A program made the position numbers and the translations under genes. The notes beneath the pieces were generated by a model that saw only the letters and a program-made list of their open reading frames with translations, was not told the DNA's origin and did no database searches. A DNA stretch of 64,000 bases from Clavelina lepadiformis (lineage: Eukaryota > Chordata > Ascidiacea > Aplousobranchia > Clavelinidae): contig NC_135248.1 in assembly GCF_947623445.1 (NCBI RefSeq), positions 5,084,977 through 5,148,976 on the forward strand, in the 5' to 3' direction. Positions 30,067-42,563 of this stretch are shown here, one piece after another. The number at the start of each line of letters is the position of its first letter. The stretch's first letter is position 1.

Positions 30067-30518
30067 TCCTGTTTCTTTTGTTAGATTATCATAGTTAGAT
30101 CATCCACATCGGAAATGCGTGCTATCAAATTTGAATTTAAATATTAAGCTTGGAGGCTGATGCAACAAAATTCAATTTTAACAGCCACATTTGTGATAAG
30201 GCTGAATTAGGAAACAATTTCAAGTGTGAAGAGGTTGATATTGTTTTACATAGTGTTGGTTGGTTTCATGTATTGTTTGATGAGAGGCGTCTACATTTTA
30301 TCCAACCGTTCAAGCCAGCGAAAGTCAAAACTTGATGTTGATTTACTCCAAATGATAGCTTGAAAATTTGTGTCACTTTTACAACTTTAACTTTCTTCTC
30401 CAATACCATGCGAAAGCGATAGGTAAAGAAAGCCATCTTGGTGTGTAAAGAATATTTCTTAGCCGCTATTCAGCGTGATGGGATGAAGAAATATTGACAA
30501 GACGCACCGTAATTACAC

Positions 30519-30600
30519 TGTCATTGGTGGGATTCGAACCCACGCCATCGAAATGACTGGTGCCTAAAACCAGCGGCTTAGACCACTCGGCCACACTACC
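30519..30600 (-). tRNA. tRNA-Leu (TAG), TAG-21, acceptor mismatches
   Basis: Duplicate of TAG-13. Confidence 0.8.
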
Positions 30601-30753
30601 GCGTTTACAAACGATTTGAAATCTTAATTGGATTTACAGTACATCTTCAAACGTACGAAACACTAACAAGCGGTCATCTCATTGATTTCGTAAAGTAAGG
30701 AAGACCAATCCATGATTGCGAAGTGAAGTTAAGCATAAAATTTGTAAATCCAA

Positions 30754-30835
30754 TGGCAGCGGTGGGATTCGAACCCACGCCATCGAAATGACTGGTGCCT
30801 TAAACGAGCGCCTTAGACTGCTCGGCAACGCTACC
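30754..30835 (-). tRNA. tRNA-Leu (AAG), AAG-22
   Basis: Duplicate of AAG-14. Confidence 0.83.
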
Positions 30836-31183
30836 TATGTTGCTAAGTAAGCGATCGGAGTCTCGTTTTAACCTCCCTGCACCAGATCGGTCTTCGAGGG
30901 AACAAGTTTGATACAAACAGACTTTACGTGTAATTGTTGTTCCAAACCACTTTTAAATATCTTACACCATAATGGTTTCAACACAACAGTTATAAAAGTT
31001 TCACAAGTTTGCGTTTCTACTGTCTCGCGTCATGATTAACTTGCACGATTTTGGGTGTTTCCTAAATATTCCAAATTAGTGTTTAGACTGATTCTCAACA
31101 AGACCAATCGAGATTGATTAACGCTCTGGAGATGAAATAATAACTTTTGCGAAAGATCTGGCTTACAGTTTTTTGTCAGAATA

Positions 31184-31256
31184 CGCCCGATAAGGGATTT
31201 GAACCCTTGACCGTTGGATTAAAAGTCCAACGCTCTACCGACTGAGCTAACCGGGC
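31184..31256 (-). tRNA. tRNA-Lys (TTT), TTT-24, terminator deleted
   Basis: Duplicate of TTT-16. Confidence 0.95.
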
Positions 31257-31690
31257 TCCTGTTTCTTTTGTTAGATTAAATCGGAAATCCGTGCTATCAA
31301 ATTTGAATTTAAATATTAAGCTTGGAGGCTGATGCAACAAAATTCAAATTTAACAGGCACATTTGTGATAAGGCTGAATTAGGAAACAATTTCAAGTGTG
31401 AAGAGGTTGATATTGTGTTACATAGTGTTGGTTAGTTTCATGTATTGTTTGATGAGAGGCGTTTACATTTTATCCAACCGTTCAAGCCAGCGAAAGTCAA
31501 AACTTGATGCTGATTTACTCCAAATGATAGCTTGAAAATTTGTGTCACTTTTACAACTTTAACTTTCTTCTCCAATACCATGCGAAAGCGATAGGTAAAG
31601 AAAGCCATCTTGGTGTGTAAAGAATATTTCTTAGCCGCTATTCAGCGTGATGAGATGAAGAAATATTGACAAGACGCACCGTAATTACAC

Positions 31691-31772
31691 TGTCATTGGT
31701 GGGATTCGAACCCACGCCATCGAAATGACTGGTGCCTAAAACCAGCGCCTTAGACCACTCGGCCACACTACC
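31691..31772 (-). tRNA. tRNA-Leu (TAG), TAG-22, acceptor mismatches
   Basis: Duplicate of TAG-14. Confidence 0.82.
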
Positions 31773-31925
31773 GCGTTTACAAACGATTTGAAATCTTAAT
31801 TGCATTTACAGTACATCTTCAAACGTACGAAACACTAACAAGCGGTCATCTCATTGATTTCGTAAAGTAAGGAAGACCAATCCATGATTGCGAAGTGAAG
31901 TTAAGCATAAAATTTGTAAATCCAA

Positions 31926-32007
31926 TGGCAGCGGTGGGATTCGAACCCACGCCATCGAAATGACTGGTGCCTTAAACGAGCGCCTTAGACCGCTCGGCAA
32001 CGCTACC
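31926..32007 (-). tRNA. tRNA-Leu (AAG), AAG-23
   Basis: Duplicate of AAG-15. Confidence 0.87.
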
Positions 32008-32367
32008 TATGTTGCTAAGTAAGTGATCGGAGTCTCGTTTTAACCTCCCTGCACCAGATCGGTCTTCGAGGGAACAAGTTTGATACAAACAGAGTTTACG
32101 TGTAATTGTTGTTCCAAACCACTTTTAAATATCTTACACCATAATGGTTGTAACACAACATTTATAAAAGTTTCACAAGTTTGCGTTTCTACTGTCTCGC
32201 GTCATGATTAACTTGCACGATTTGGGGTGTTTCCTAATTATTCTAATTTAGTGTTTAGACTGATTCTCAACAAGACCAATCGAGATTGATTAACGCTCTG
32301 GAGATGAAATAATAACTTTTGCGAAAGATCTGGCTTACAGTTTTCTGTCAGAATACTGTAAAAGTCG

Positions 32368-32440
32368 CGCCCGATAAGGGATTTGAACCCTTGACCGTTG
32401 GATTAAAAGTCCAACGCTCTACCGACTGAGCTAACCGGGC
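32368..32440 (-). tRNA. tRNA-Lys (TTT), TTT-25
   Basis: Consensus copy; inverted-repeat insert upstream as at TTT-17. Confidence 0.96.
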
Positions 32441-32892
32441 TCCTGTTTCTTTTGTTAGATCATCATAGTTAGATGATCCACATCGGAAATGCGTGCTATC
32501 AAATTTGAATTTAAATATTAAGCTTGGAGGCTGATGCAACAAAATTCAATTTTAACAGCCACATTTGTGATAAGGCTGAATTAGGAAACAATTTCAAGTG
32601 TGAAGAGGTTGATATTGTTTTACATAGTGTTGGTTGGTTTCATGTATTGTTTGATGAGAGGCGTCTACATTTTATCCAACCGTTCAAGCCAGCGAAAGTC
32701 AAAACTTGATGTTGATTTACTCCAAATGATAGCTTGAAAATTTGTGTCACTTTTACAACTTTAACTTTCTTCTCCAATACCATGCGAAAGCGATAGGTAA
32801 AGAAAGCCATCTTGGTGTGTAAAGAATATTTCTTAGCCGCTATTCAGCGTGATGGGATGAAGAAATATTGACAAGACGCACCGTAATTACAC

Positions 32893-32974
32893 TGGCAGTG
32901 GTGGGATTCAAACCCACGCCATCGAAATGACTGGTGCCTAAAACCAGCGCCTTAGACCACTCGGCCACACTACC
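32893..32974 (-). tRNA. tRNA-Leu (TAG), TAG-23
   Basis: C56T; duplicate of TAG-15. Confidence 0.9.
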
Positions 32975-33127
32975 GCGTTTATAAGCGATTTGAAATCTTA
33001 ATTGGATTTTCAGTACATCTTCAAACGTACGAAACACTAAAAAGCGGCCATCTCATTGATTTATTAAAGTAAGGAAGACCACTCCATGATTGCGGAGTGA
33101 AGTTAAGCATAAAATTTGTAAATCCAA

Positions 33128-33209
33128 TGGCAGCGGTGGGATTCGAACCCACGTCATCGAAATGACTGGTGCCTTAAACCAGCGCCTTAGACCGCTCGGC
33201 CACGCTACC
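33128..33209 (-). tRNA. tRNA-Leu (AAG), AAG-24
   Basis: As AAG-16. Confidence 0.93.
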
Positions 33210-33568
33210 TATGTTGTTAAGTAAGCGATCGGAGTCTCGTTTTAGCCTCCCTGCACCAGATCGGTCTTCGAGGGAACAAGTTTGATACAAACAGAGTTTA
33301 AGTGTAATTGTTGTTCCAAACCACTTTTAAATATCTTACACCATAATGGTTGTAACACAACATTTATAAAAGTTTCACAAGTTTGCGTTTCTACTGTCTC
33401 GCGTCATGATTAACTTGCACGATTTTGGGTGTCTCCTAAATGTTCCAATTTAGTGTTTAGACTGACTCTCAGCAAGACCAATCGAAATTGATTTCCGCTC
33501 TGGAGATGAAATAATAACTTTTGCGAAAGATCTGGATTACGGTTTTTGTCAGAATACTGTAAAAGTCG

Positions 33569-33641
33569 CGCCCGATAAGGGATTTGAACCCTTGACCGTT
33601 GGATTAAAAGTCCAACACTCTACCGACTGAGCTAACCGGGC
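33569..33641 (-). tRNA. tRNA-Lys (TTT), TTT-26
   Basis: C25T; T4 kept. Confidence 0.94.
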
Positions 33642-34071
33642 TCCTCTTTTGTTAGATTACATCGGAAATCCGTGGTATCAAATTTGAATTTAATTATTAA
33701 GCTTGGTGGCTGATGCAACAAAATTCAATTTTAACAGGCACATTTGTGATAAGGCTGAATTAGGAAACAATTTCAAGTGTGAAGAGGTTGATATTGTGTT
33801 ACATAGTGTTGGTTAGTTTCATGTATTGTTTGATGAGAGGCGTCTACATTTTATCCAACCGTTCATGCCAGCGAAAGTGAAAACTTGATGTTGACTTACT
33901 CCAAATGATAGCTTGAAAATATGTGTCACTTTTACAACTTTAACTTTCTTCTACAATACCATGCGAAAGCGATAGGCAAAGAAAGCCATCTTGGTGTGTA
34001 AAGAATATTTCTTAGCCGCTATTCAGCGTGATGGGATGAAGAAATATTGACAAGACGCACCGTAATTACAC

Positions 34072-34153
34072 TGGCAGTGGTGGGATTCGAACCCACGCCA
34101 TCGAAATGACTGGTGCCTAAAACCAGCGCCTTAGACCACTCGGCCACACTACC
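34072..34153 (-). tRNA. tRNA-Leu (TAG), TAG-24
   Basis: Consensus copy. Confidence 0.95.
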
Positions 34154-34306
34154 GCGTTTATAAGCGATTTGAAATCTTAATTGGATTTTCAGTACATCTT
34201 CAAACGTACGAAACACTAAAAAGCGGCCATCTCATTGATTTATTAAAGTAAGGAAGACCACTCCATGATTGCGGAGTGAAGTTAAGCATAAAATTTGTAA
34301 ATCCAA

Positions 34307-34388
34307 TGGCAGCGGTGGGATTCGAACCCACGTCATCGAAATGACTGGTGCCTTAAACCAGCGCCTTAGACCGCTCGGCCACGCTACC
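34307..34388 (-). tRNA. tRNA-Leu (AAG), AAG-25
   Basis: As AAG-16. Confidence 0.93.
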
Positions 34389-34747
34389 TATGTTGTTAAG
34401 TAAGCGATCAGAGTCTCGTTTTACCCTCCCTGCACCAGATCGGTCTTCGAGGGAACAAGTTTGATACAAACAGAGTTTACGTGTAATTGTTGTTCCAAAC
34501 CACTTTTAAATATCTTACACCATAATGGTTGTAACACAACATTTATAAAAGTTTCACAAGTTTGCGTTTCTACTGTCTCGCGTCATGATTAACTTGCACG
34601 ATTTTGGGTGTCTCCTAAATGTTCCAATTTAGTGTTTAGACTGACTCTCAGCAAGACGAATCGAAATTGATTTCCGCTCTGGAGATGAAATAATAACTTT
34701 TGCGAAAGATCTGGCTTACGGTTTTTGTCAGAATACTGTAAAAGTCG

Positions 34748-34820
34748 CGCCCGATAAGGGATTTGAACCCTTGACCGTTGGATTAAAAGTCCAACACTCT
34801 ACCGACTGAGCTAACCGGGC
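34748..34820 (-). tRNA. tRNA-Lys (TTT), TTT-27
   Basis: C25T; lies in the extra unit. Confidence 0.94.
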
Positions 34821-35250
34821 TCCTCTTTTGCTGGATTACATCGGAAATCCGTGGTATCAAATTTGAATTTAATTATTAAGCTTGGTGGCTGATGCAACAA
34901 AATTCAATTATAACAGGCACATTTGTGATAAGGCTGAATTAGGAAACAATTTCAAGTGTGAAGAGGTTGATATTGTGTTACATAGTGTTGGTTAGTTTCA
35001 TGTATTGTTTGATGAGAGGCGTCTACATTTTATCCAACCGTTCAAGCTAGCTAAAGTCAAAACTTGATGTTGATTTACTCCAAATGATAGCTTGAAAATT
35101 TGTGTCACTTTTACAACTTTAACTTTCTTCTACAATACCATGCGAAAGCGATAGGCACAGAAAGCCATCTTGGTGTGTAAAGAATATTTCTTAGCCGCTA
35201 TTCAGCGTGATGGGATGAAGAAATATTGACAAGACGCACCGTAATTACAC

Positions 35251-35332
35251 TGGCAGTGGTGGGATTCCAACCCACGCCATCGAAATGACTGGTGCCTAAA
35301 ACCAGCGCCTTAGACCACTCGGCCACACTACC
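35251..35332 (-). tRNA. tRNA-Leu (TAG), TAG-25
   Basis: C56G in the T loop and B box, shared with TAG-28. Confidence 0.87.
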
Positions 35333-35485
35333 GCGTTTACAAGCGATTTGAAATCTTAATTGGATTTTCAGTACATCTTCAAACGTACGAAACACTAACA
35401 AGCGGCCATCTCATTGATTTATTAAAGTAAGCAAGACCACTCCATGATTGCGGAGTGAAGTTAAGCATAAAATTTGTGAATCCAA

Positions 35486-35567
35486 TGGCAGCGGTGGGAT
35501 TCGAACCCACGCCATCGAAATGACTGGTGCCTTAAACCAGCGCCTTAGACCGCTCGGCCACGCTACC
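35486..35567 (-). tRNA. tRNA-Leu (AAG), AAG-26
   Basis: Consensus copy. Confidence 0.96.
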
Positions 35568-35927
35568 TATGTTGTTAAGTAAGCGATCGGAGTCTCGTTT
35601 TAACCTCCCTGTACCAGATCAGTTTTCGAGGGAACAAGTTTGATACAAACAGAGTTTACGTGTAATTGTTGTTCCAAACCACTTTTAAATATCTTACACC
35701 ATAATGGTTGTAACACAACATTTATAAAAGTTTCACAAGTTTGCGTTTCTACTGTCTCGCGTCATGTTTAACTTGCACGATTTGGGGTGTCTCCTAAATG
35801 TTCCAATTTAGTGTTTAGACTGACTCTCAGCAAGACGAATCGAGATTGATTTCCGCTCAGGAGATGAAATAATAACTTTTGCGAAAGATCTGGCTTACGG
35901 TTTTTTGTCAGAATACTGTAAAAGTCG

Positions 35928-36000
35928 CGCCCGATAAGGGATTTGAATCCTTGACCGTTGGATTAAAAGTCCAACACTCTACCGACTGAGCTAACCGGGC
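35928..36000 (-). tRNA. tRNA-Lys (TTT), TTT-28
   Basis: C25T and G53A; duplicate of TTT-19. Confidence 0.88.
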
Positions 36001-36430
36001 TCCTCTTTTGTTAGATTACATCGGAAATCCGTGCTATCAAATTTGAATTTAATTATTAAGCTTGGTGGCTGATGCAACAAAATTCAATTTTAACAGGCAC
36101 ATTTGTGATAAGGCTGAATTAGGAAAGAATTTCAAGTGTGAAGAGGTTGATAATGTGTTACATAGTGTTGGTTAGTTTCATGTATTGTTTGATGAGAGGC
36201 GTCTACATTTTATCCAACCGTTCATGCCAGCGAAAGTGAAAACTTGATGTTGACTTACTCCAAATGATAGCTTGAAAATATGTGTCACTTTTACAACTTT
36301 AACTTTCTTCTACAATACCATGCGAAAGCGATAGGCAAAGAAAGCCATCTTGGTGTGTAAAGAATATTTCTTAGCCGCTATTCAGCGTGATGGGATGAAG
36401 AAATATTGACAAGACGCACCGTAATTACAC

Positions 36431-36512
36431 TGGCAGTGGTGGGATTCGAACCCACGCCATCGAAATGACTGGTGCCTAAAACCAGCGCCTTAGACCACTC
36501 GGCCACACTACC
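36431..36512 (-). tRNA. tRNA-Leu (TAG), TAG-26
   Basis: Consensus copy. Confidence 0.95.
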
Positions 36513-36665
36513 GCGTTTATAAGCGATTTGAAATCTTAATTGGATTTTCAGTACATCTTCAAACGTACGAAACACTAAAAAGCGGCCATCTCATTGATTT
36601 ATTAAAGTAAGGAAGACCACTCCATGATTGCGGAGTGAAGTTAAGCATAAAATTTGTAAATCCAA

Positions 36666-36747
36666 TGGCAGCGGTGGGATTCGAACCCACGTCATCGAAA
36701 TGACTGGTGCCTTAAACCAGCGCCTTAGACCGCTCGGCCACGCTACC
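36666..36747 (-). tRNA. tRNA-Leu (AAG), AAG-27
   Basis: As AAG-16. Confidence 0.93.
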
Positions 36748-37106
36748 TATGTTGTTAAGTAAGCGATCGGAGTCTCGTTTTAGCCTCCCTGCACCAGATC
36801 GGTCTTCGAGGGAACAAGTTTGATACAAACAGAGTTTAAGTGTAATTGTTGTTCCAAACCACTTTTAAATATCTTACACCATAATGGTTGTAACACAACA
36901 TTTATAAAAGTTTCACAAGTTTGCGTTTCTACTGTCTCGCGTCATGATTAACTTGCACGATTTTGGGTGTCTCCTAAATGTTCCAATTTAGTGTTTAGAC
37001 TGACTCTCAGCAAGACCAATCGAAATTGATTTCCGCTCTGGAGATGAAATAATAACTTTTGCGAAAGATCTGGATTACGGTTTTTGTCAGAATACTGTAA
37101 AAGTCG

Positions 37107-37179
37107 CGCCCGATAAGGGATTTGAACCCTTGACCGTTGGATTAAAAGTCCAACACTCTACCGACTGAGCTAACCGGGC
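37107..37179 (-). tRNA. tRNA-Lys (TTT), TTT-29
   Basis: C25T; T4 kept. Confidence 0.94.
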
Positions 37180-37609
37180 TCCTCTTTTGTTAGATTACAT
37201 CGGAAATCCGTGGTATCAAATTTGAATTTAATTATTAAGCTTGGTGGCTGATGCAACAAAATTCAATTTTAACAGGCACATTTGTGATAAGGCTGAATTA
37301 GGAAACAATTTCAAGTGTGAAGAGGTTGATATTGTGTTACATAGTGTTGGTTAGTTTCATGTATTGTTTGATGAGAGGCGTCTACATTTTATCCAACCGT
37401 TCATGCCAGCGAAAGTCAAAACTTGATGTTGACTTACTCCAAATGATAGCTTGAAAATATGTGTCACTTTTACAACTTTAACTTTCTTCTACAATACCAT
37501 GCGAAAGCGATAGGCAAAGAAAGCCATCTTGGTGTGTAAAGAATATTTCTTAGCCGCTATTCAGCGTGATGGGATGAAGAAATATTGACAAGACGCACCG
37601 TAATTACAC

Positions 37610-37691
37610 TGGCAGTGGTGGGATTCGAACCCACGCCATCGAAATGACTGGTGCCTAAAACCAGCGCCTTAGACCACTCGGCCACACTACC
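37610..37691 (-). tRNA. tRNA-Leu (TAG), TAG-27
   Basis: Consensus copy. Confidence 0.95.
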
Positions 37692-37844
37692 GCGTTTATA
37701 AGCGATTTGAAATCTTAATTGGATTTTCAGTACATCTTCAAACGTACGAAACACTAAAAAGCGGCCATCTCATTGATTTATTAAAGTAAGGAAGACCACT
37801 CCATGATTGCGGAGTGAAGTTAAGCATAAAATTTGTAAATCCAA

Positions 37845-37926
37845 TGGCAGCGGTGGGATTCGAACCCACGTCATCGAAATGACTGGTGCCTTAAACCAGC
37901 GCCTTAGACCGCTCGGCCACGCTACC
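37845..37926 (-). tRNA. tRNA-Leu (AAG), AAG-28
   Basis: As AAG-16. Confidence 0.93.
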
Positions 37927-38285
37927 TATGTTGTTAAGTAAGCGATCGGAGTCTCGTTTTAGCCTCCCTGCACCAGATCGGTCTTCGAGGGAACAAGTTT
38001 GATACAAACAGAGTTTACGTGTAATTGTTGTTCCAAACCACTTTTAAATATCTTACACCATAATGGTTGTAACACAACATTTATAAAAGTTTCACAAGTT
38101 TGCGTTTCTACTGTCTCGCGTCATGATTAACTTGCACGATTTTGGGTGTCTCCTAAATGTTCCAATTTAGTGTTTAGACTGACTCTCAGCAAGACGAATC
38201 GAAATTGATTTCCGCTCTGGAGATGAAATAATAACTTTTGCGAAAGATCTGGCTTACGGTTTTTGTCAGAATACTGTAAAAGTCG

Positions 38286-38358
38286 CGCCCGATAAGGGAT
38301 TTGAACCCTTGACCGTTGGATTAAAAGTCCAACACTCTACCGACTGAGCTAACCGGGC
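38286..38358 (-). tRNA. tRNA-Lys (TTT), TTT-30
   Basis: C25T; duplicate of TTT-27. Confidence 0.94.
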
Positions 38359-38788
38359 TCCTCTTTTGCTGGATTACATCGGAAATCCGTGGTATCAAAT
38401 TTGAATTTAATTATTAAGCTTGGTGGCTGATGCAACAAAATTCAATTATAACAGGCACATTTGTGATAAGGCTGAATTAGGAAACAATTTCAAGTGTGAA
38501 GAGGTTGATATTGTGTTACATAGTGTTGGTTAGTTTCATGTATTGTTTGATGAGAGGCGTCTACATTTTATCCAACCGTTCAAGCTAGCTAAAGTCAAAA
38601 CTTGATGTTGATTTACTCCAAATGATAGCTTGAAAATTTGTGTCACTTTTACAACTTTAACTTTCTTCTACAATACCATGCGAAAGCGATAGGCACAGAA
38701 AGCCATCTTGGTGTGTAAAGAATATTTCTTAGCCGCTATTCATCGTGATGGGATGAAGAAATATTGACAAGACGCACCGTAATTACAC

Positions 38789-38870
38789 TGGCAGTGGTGG
38801 GATTCCAACCCACGCCATCGAAATGACTGGTGCCTAAAACCAGCGCCTTAGACCACTCGGCCACACTACC
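38789..38870 (-). tRNA. tRNA-Leu (TAG), TAG-28
   Basis: C56G; duplicate of TAG-25. Confidence 0.87.
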
Positions 38871-39023
38871 GCGTTTACAAGCGATTTGAAATCTTAATTG
38901 GATTTTCAGTACATCTTCAAACGTACGAAACACTAACAAGCGGCCATCTCATTGATTTATTAAAGTAAGCAAGACCACTCCATGATTGCGGAGTGAAGTT
39001 AAGCATAAAATTTGTGAATCCAA

Positions 39024-39105
39024 TGGCAGCGGTGGGATTCGAACCCACGCCATCGAAATGACTGGTGCCTTAAACCAGCGCCTTAGACCGCTCGGCCACG
39101 CTACC
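39024..39105 (-). tRNA. tRNA-Leu (AAG), AAG-29
   Basis: Consensus copy. Confidence 0.96.
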
Positions 39106-39465
39106 TATGTTGTTAAGTAAGCGATCGGAGTCTCGTTTTAACCTCCCTGCACCAGATCAGTTTTCGAGGGAACAAGTTTGATACAAACAGAGTTTACGTG
39201 TAATTGTTGTTCCAAACCACTTTTAAATATCTTACACCATAATGGTTGTAACACAACATTTATAAAAGTTTCACAAGTTTGCGTTTCTACTGTCTCGCGT
39301 CATGTTTAACTTGCACTATTTGGGGTGTCTCCTAAATGTTCCAATTTAGTGTTTAGACTGACTCTCAGCAAGACGAATCGAGATTGATTTCCGCTCAGGA
39401 GATGAAATAATAACTTTTGCGAAAGATCTGGCTTACGGTTTTTTGTCAGAATACTGTAAAAGTCG

Positions 39466-39538
39466 CGCCCGATAAGGGATTTGAATCCTTGACCGTTGGA
39501 TTAAAAGTCCAACACTCTATCGACTGAGCTAACCGGGC
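39466..39538 (-). tRNA. tRNA-Lys (TTT), TTT-31
   Basis: C25T, G53A and a D-loop GG to GA change; the most altered of this Lys subfamily. Confidence 0.85.
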
Positions 39539-39968
39539 TCCTCTTTTGTTAGATTACATCGGAAATCCCTGCTATCAAATTTGAATTTAATTATTAAGCT
39601 TGGTGGCTGATGCAACAAAATTCAATTTTAACAGGCACATTTGTGATAAGGCTGAATTAGGAAACAATTTCAAGTGTGAAGAGGTTGATATTGTGTTACA
39701 TAGTGTTGGTCAGTTTCATGTATTGTTTGATGAGAGGAGTCTACATTTTATCCAACCGTTCAAGCCAGCAAAAGTGAAAACTTGATGTTGATTTACTCCA
39801 AATGATAGCTTGAAATTATGTGTCACTTTTACAACTTTAACTTTCTTCTACAATACCATGCGAAAGCGATAGGCAAAGAAAGCCATCTTGGTGTGTAAAG
39901 AATATTTCTTAGCCGCTATTCAGCGTGATGGGATGAAGAAATATTGACAAGACGCACCGTAATTACAC

Positions 39969-40050
39969 TGGCAGTGGTGGGATTCGAACCCACGCCATCG
40001 AAATGACTGGTGCCTAAAACCAGCGCCTTAGACCACTCGGCCACACTACC
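39969..40050 (-). tRNA. tRNA-Leu (TAG), TAG-29
   Basis: Consensus gene. The first distal TTTT of this unit is lost (TGAAATTATG near 39811). Confidence 0.94.
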
Positions 40051-40203
40051 GCGTTTATAAACGAATTGAAATCTTAATTGGATTTTCAGTGCATCTTCAA
40101 ACGTACGAAATACTAACAAGCGGTCATCTCATTGATTTATTAAAGTAAGAAAGAACACTCCATGATTGCGGAGTGAAGTTAAGCGTAAAATTTGTGAATC
40201 CAA

Positions 40204-40285
40204 TAGTATCGGTGGGATTCAAACCCACGCCATCGAAATGACTGGTGCCTTAAACCAGCGCCTTAGACCGCTCGGCCACGCTACC
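40204..40285 (-). tRNA. tRNA-Leu (AAG), AAG-30, probably degenerate
   Basis: The 3' acceptor strand is CGATACT, giving a G5-A68 mismatch and a G1-U72 pair, and C56T changes the B box. Confidence 0.78.
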
Positions 40286-40645
40286 TATGTTGTTAAGTAA
40301 GCGATCGGAGTCTCGTTTTAACCTCCCTGCACCAGATCGGTCTTCGAGGGAACAAGTTTGATACAAACAGACTTTACGTGTAATTGTTGTTCCAAACCAC
40401 TTTTAAATATCTTACACCATAATGGTTGTAACACAACATTTATAAAAGTTTCACAAGTTTGCGTTTCTACTGTCTCGCGTCATGTTTAACTTGCACGATT
40501 TGGGGTGTCTCCTAAATGTTTCAATTTAGTGTTTAGACTGACTCTCAGCAAGACGAATCGAGATTGATTTCCGCTCTGGAGATGAAATAATAACTTTTGC
40601 GAAAGATCTGGCTTACGATTTTTTGTCAGAATACTGTAAAAGTCG

Positions 40646-40718
40646 CGCCCGATAAGGGATTTGAACCCTTGACCGTTGGATTAAAAGTCCAACGCTCTAC
40701 CGACTGAGCTAACCGGGA
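40646..40718 (-). tRNA. tRNA-Lys (TTT), TTT-32
   Basis: G1 is T, so the first acceptor pair is lost; otherwise consensus with T4. Confidence 0.9.
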
Positions 40719-41148
40719 TCCTCTTTTGTTAAATTACATCGGAAATCCCTCCTATCAAATTTGAATTTAATTATTAAGCTTGGTAGCTGATGCAACAAAA
40801 TTCAATTTTAACAGGCACATTTGTGATAAGGCTGAATTAGGAAACAATTTCAAGTGTGAAGAGGTTGATAATGTGTTACATAGTGTTGGTTAGTTTCATG
40901 TATTGTTTGATGAGAGGCGTCTACATTTTATCCAACCGTTCAAGCCAGCGAAAGTGAAAACTTGATGTTGACTTACTCCAAATGATAGCTTGAAAATATG
41001 TGTCACTTTTACAACTTTAACTTTCTTCTACAATACCATGCGAAAGCGATAGGCAAAGAAAGCCATCTTGGTGTGTAAAGAATATTTCTTAGCCGCTATT
41101 CAGCGTGATGGGATGAAGAAATATTGACAAGACGCACCGTAATTACAC

Positions 41149-41230
41149 TGGCAGTGGTGGGATTCGAACCCACGCCATCGAAATGACTGGTGCCTAAAAC
41201 CAGCGCCTTATACCACTCGGCCACACTACC
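41149..41230 (-). tRNA. tRNA-Leu (TAG), TAG-30
   Basis: One D-loop change (GGTC to GGTA) at the edge of the A box. Confidence 0.92.
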
Positions 41231-41383
41231 GCGTTTATAAGCGATTTGAAATCTTAATTGGATTTTCAGTACATCTTCAAACGTACGAAACACTAAAAAG
41301 CGGCCATCTCATTGATTTATTAAAGTAAGGAAGACCACTCCATGATTGCGGAGTGAAGTTAAGCATAAAATTTGTAAATCCAA

Positions 41384-41465
41384 TGGCAGCGGTGGGATTC
41401 GAACCCACGCCATCGAAATGACTGGTGCCTTAAACCAGCGCCTTAGACCGCTCGGCCACGCTACC
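41384..41465 (-). tRNA. tRNA-Leu (AAG), AAG-31
   Basis: Consensus copy. Confidence 0.96.
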
Positions 41466-41825
41466 TATGTTGTTAAGTAAGCGATCGGAGTCTCGTTTTA
41501 GCCTCCCTGCACCAGATCGGTCTTCGAGGGAACAAGTTTGATACAAACAGAGTTTACGTGTAATTGTTGTTCCAAACCACTTTTAAATATCTTACATCAT
41601 AATGGTTGTAACACAACATTTATAAAAGTTTCACAAGTTTGCGTTTCTACTGTCTCGCGTCATGATTAACTCGCACGATTTGGGGTGTCTCCTAAATGTT
41701 CCAATTTAGTGTTTAGACTGACTCTCAGCAAGACGAATCGAGATTGATTTCCGCTCTGGAGATGAAATAATAACTTTTGCGAAAGATCTGGCTTACGGTT
41801 TTTTGTCAGAATACTGTAAAAGTCG

Positions 41826-41898
41826 CGCCCGATAAGGGATTTGAACCCTTGACCGTTGGATTAAAAGTCCAACACTCTACCGACTGAGCTAACCGGGC
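41826..41898 (-). tRNA. tRNA-Lys (TTT), TTT-33
   Basis: C25T; the last copy to the right with this mark. Confidence 0.94.
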
Positions 41899-42328
41899 TC
41901 CTCTTTTGTTAGATTACATCGGAAATCCGTGGTATCAAATTTGAATTTAATTATTAAGCTTGGTGGCTGATGCAACAAAATTCAATTTTAACAGGCACAT
42001 TTGTGATAAGGCTGAATTAGGAAACAATTTCAAGTGTGAAGAGGTTGATAATGTGTTACATAGTGTTGGTTAGTTTCATGTATTGTTTGATGAGAGGCGT
42101 CTACATTTTATCCAACCGTTCAAGCCAGCGAAAGTGAAAACTTGATGTTGACTTACTCCAAATGATAGCTTGAAAATATGTGTCACTTTTACAACTTTAA
42201 CTTTCTTCTACAATACCATGCGAAAGCGATAGGCAAAGAAAGCCATCTTTGTGTGTAAAGAATATTTCTTAGCCGCTATTCAGCGTGATGGGATGAAGAA
42301 ATATTGACAAGACGCACCGTAATTACAC

Positions 42329-42410
42329 TGGCAGTGGTGGGATTCGAACCCACGCCATCGAAATGACTGGTGCCTAAAACCAGCGCCTTAGACCACTCGG
42401 CCACACTACC
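42329..42410 (-). tRNA. tRNA-Leu (TAG), TAG-31
   Basis: Consensus copy. Confidence 0.95.
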
Positions 42411-42563
42411 GCGTTTATAAGCGATTTGAAATCTTAATTGGATTTTCAGTACATCTTCAAACGTACGAAACACTAAAAAGCGGCCATCTCATTGATTTAT
42501 TAAAGTAAGGAAGACCACTCCATGATTGCGGAGTGAAGTTAAGCATAAAATTTGTAAATCCAA

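Larger units (their letters stand above)
34588..35766. repeat. Extra unit inside duplication copy 2
   Basis: This 1179-bp stretch has no counterpart in copy 1 at either offset. Its nearest relative is about 3538 bp to the right, so it may have come by unequal exchange with the three-unit block there. Confidence 0.7.
26511..37155. repeat. Eight-unit duplication, copy 2, with one extra unit
   Basis: 26511-34587 pairs with 17045-25121 and 35767-37155 pairs with 25122-26510. The 1179 bp at 34588-35766 are an added unit. A 3538-bp three-unit duplication also links about 33.5-35.9 kb with 37.1-39.5 kb. Confidence 0.8.
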
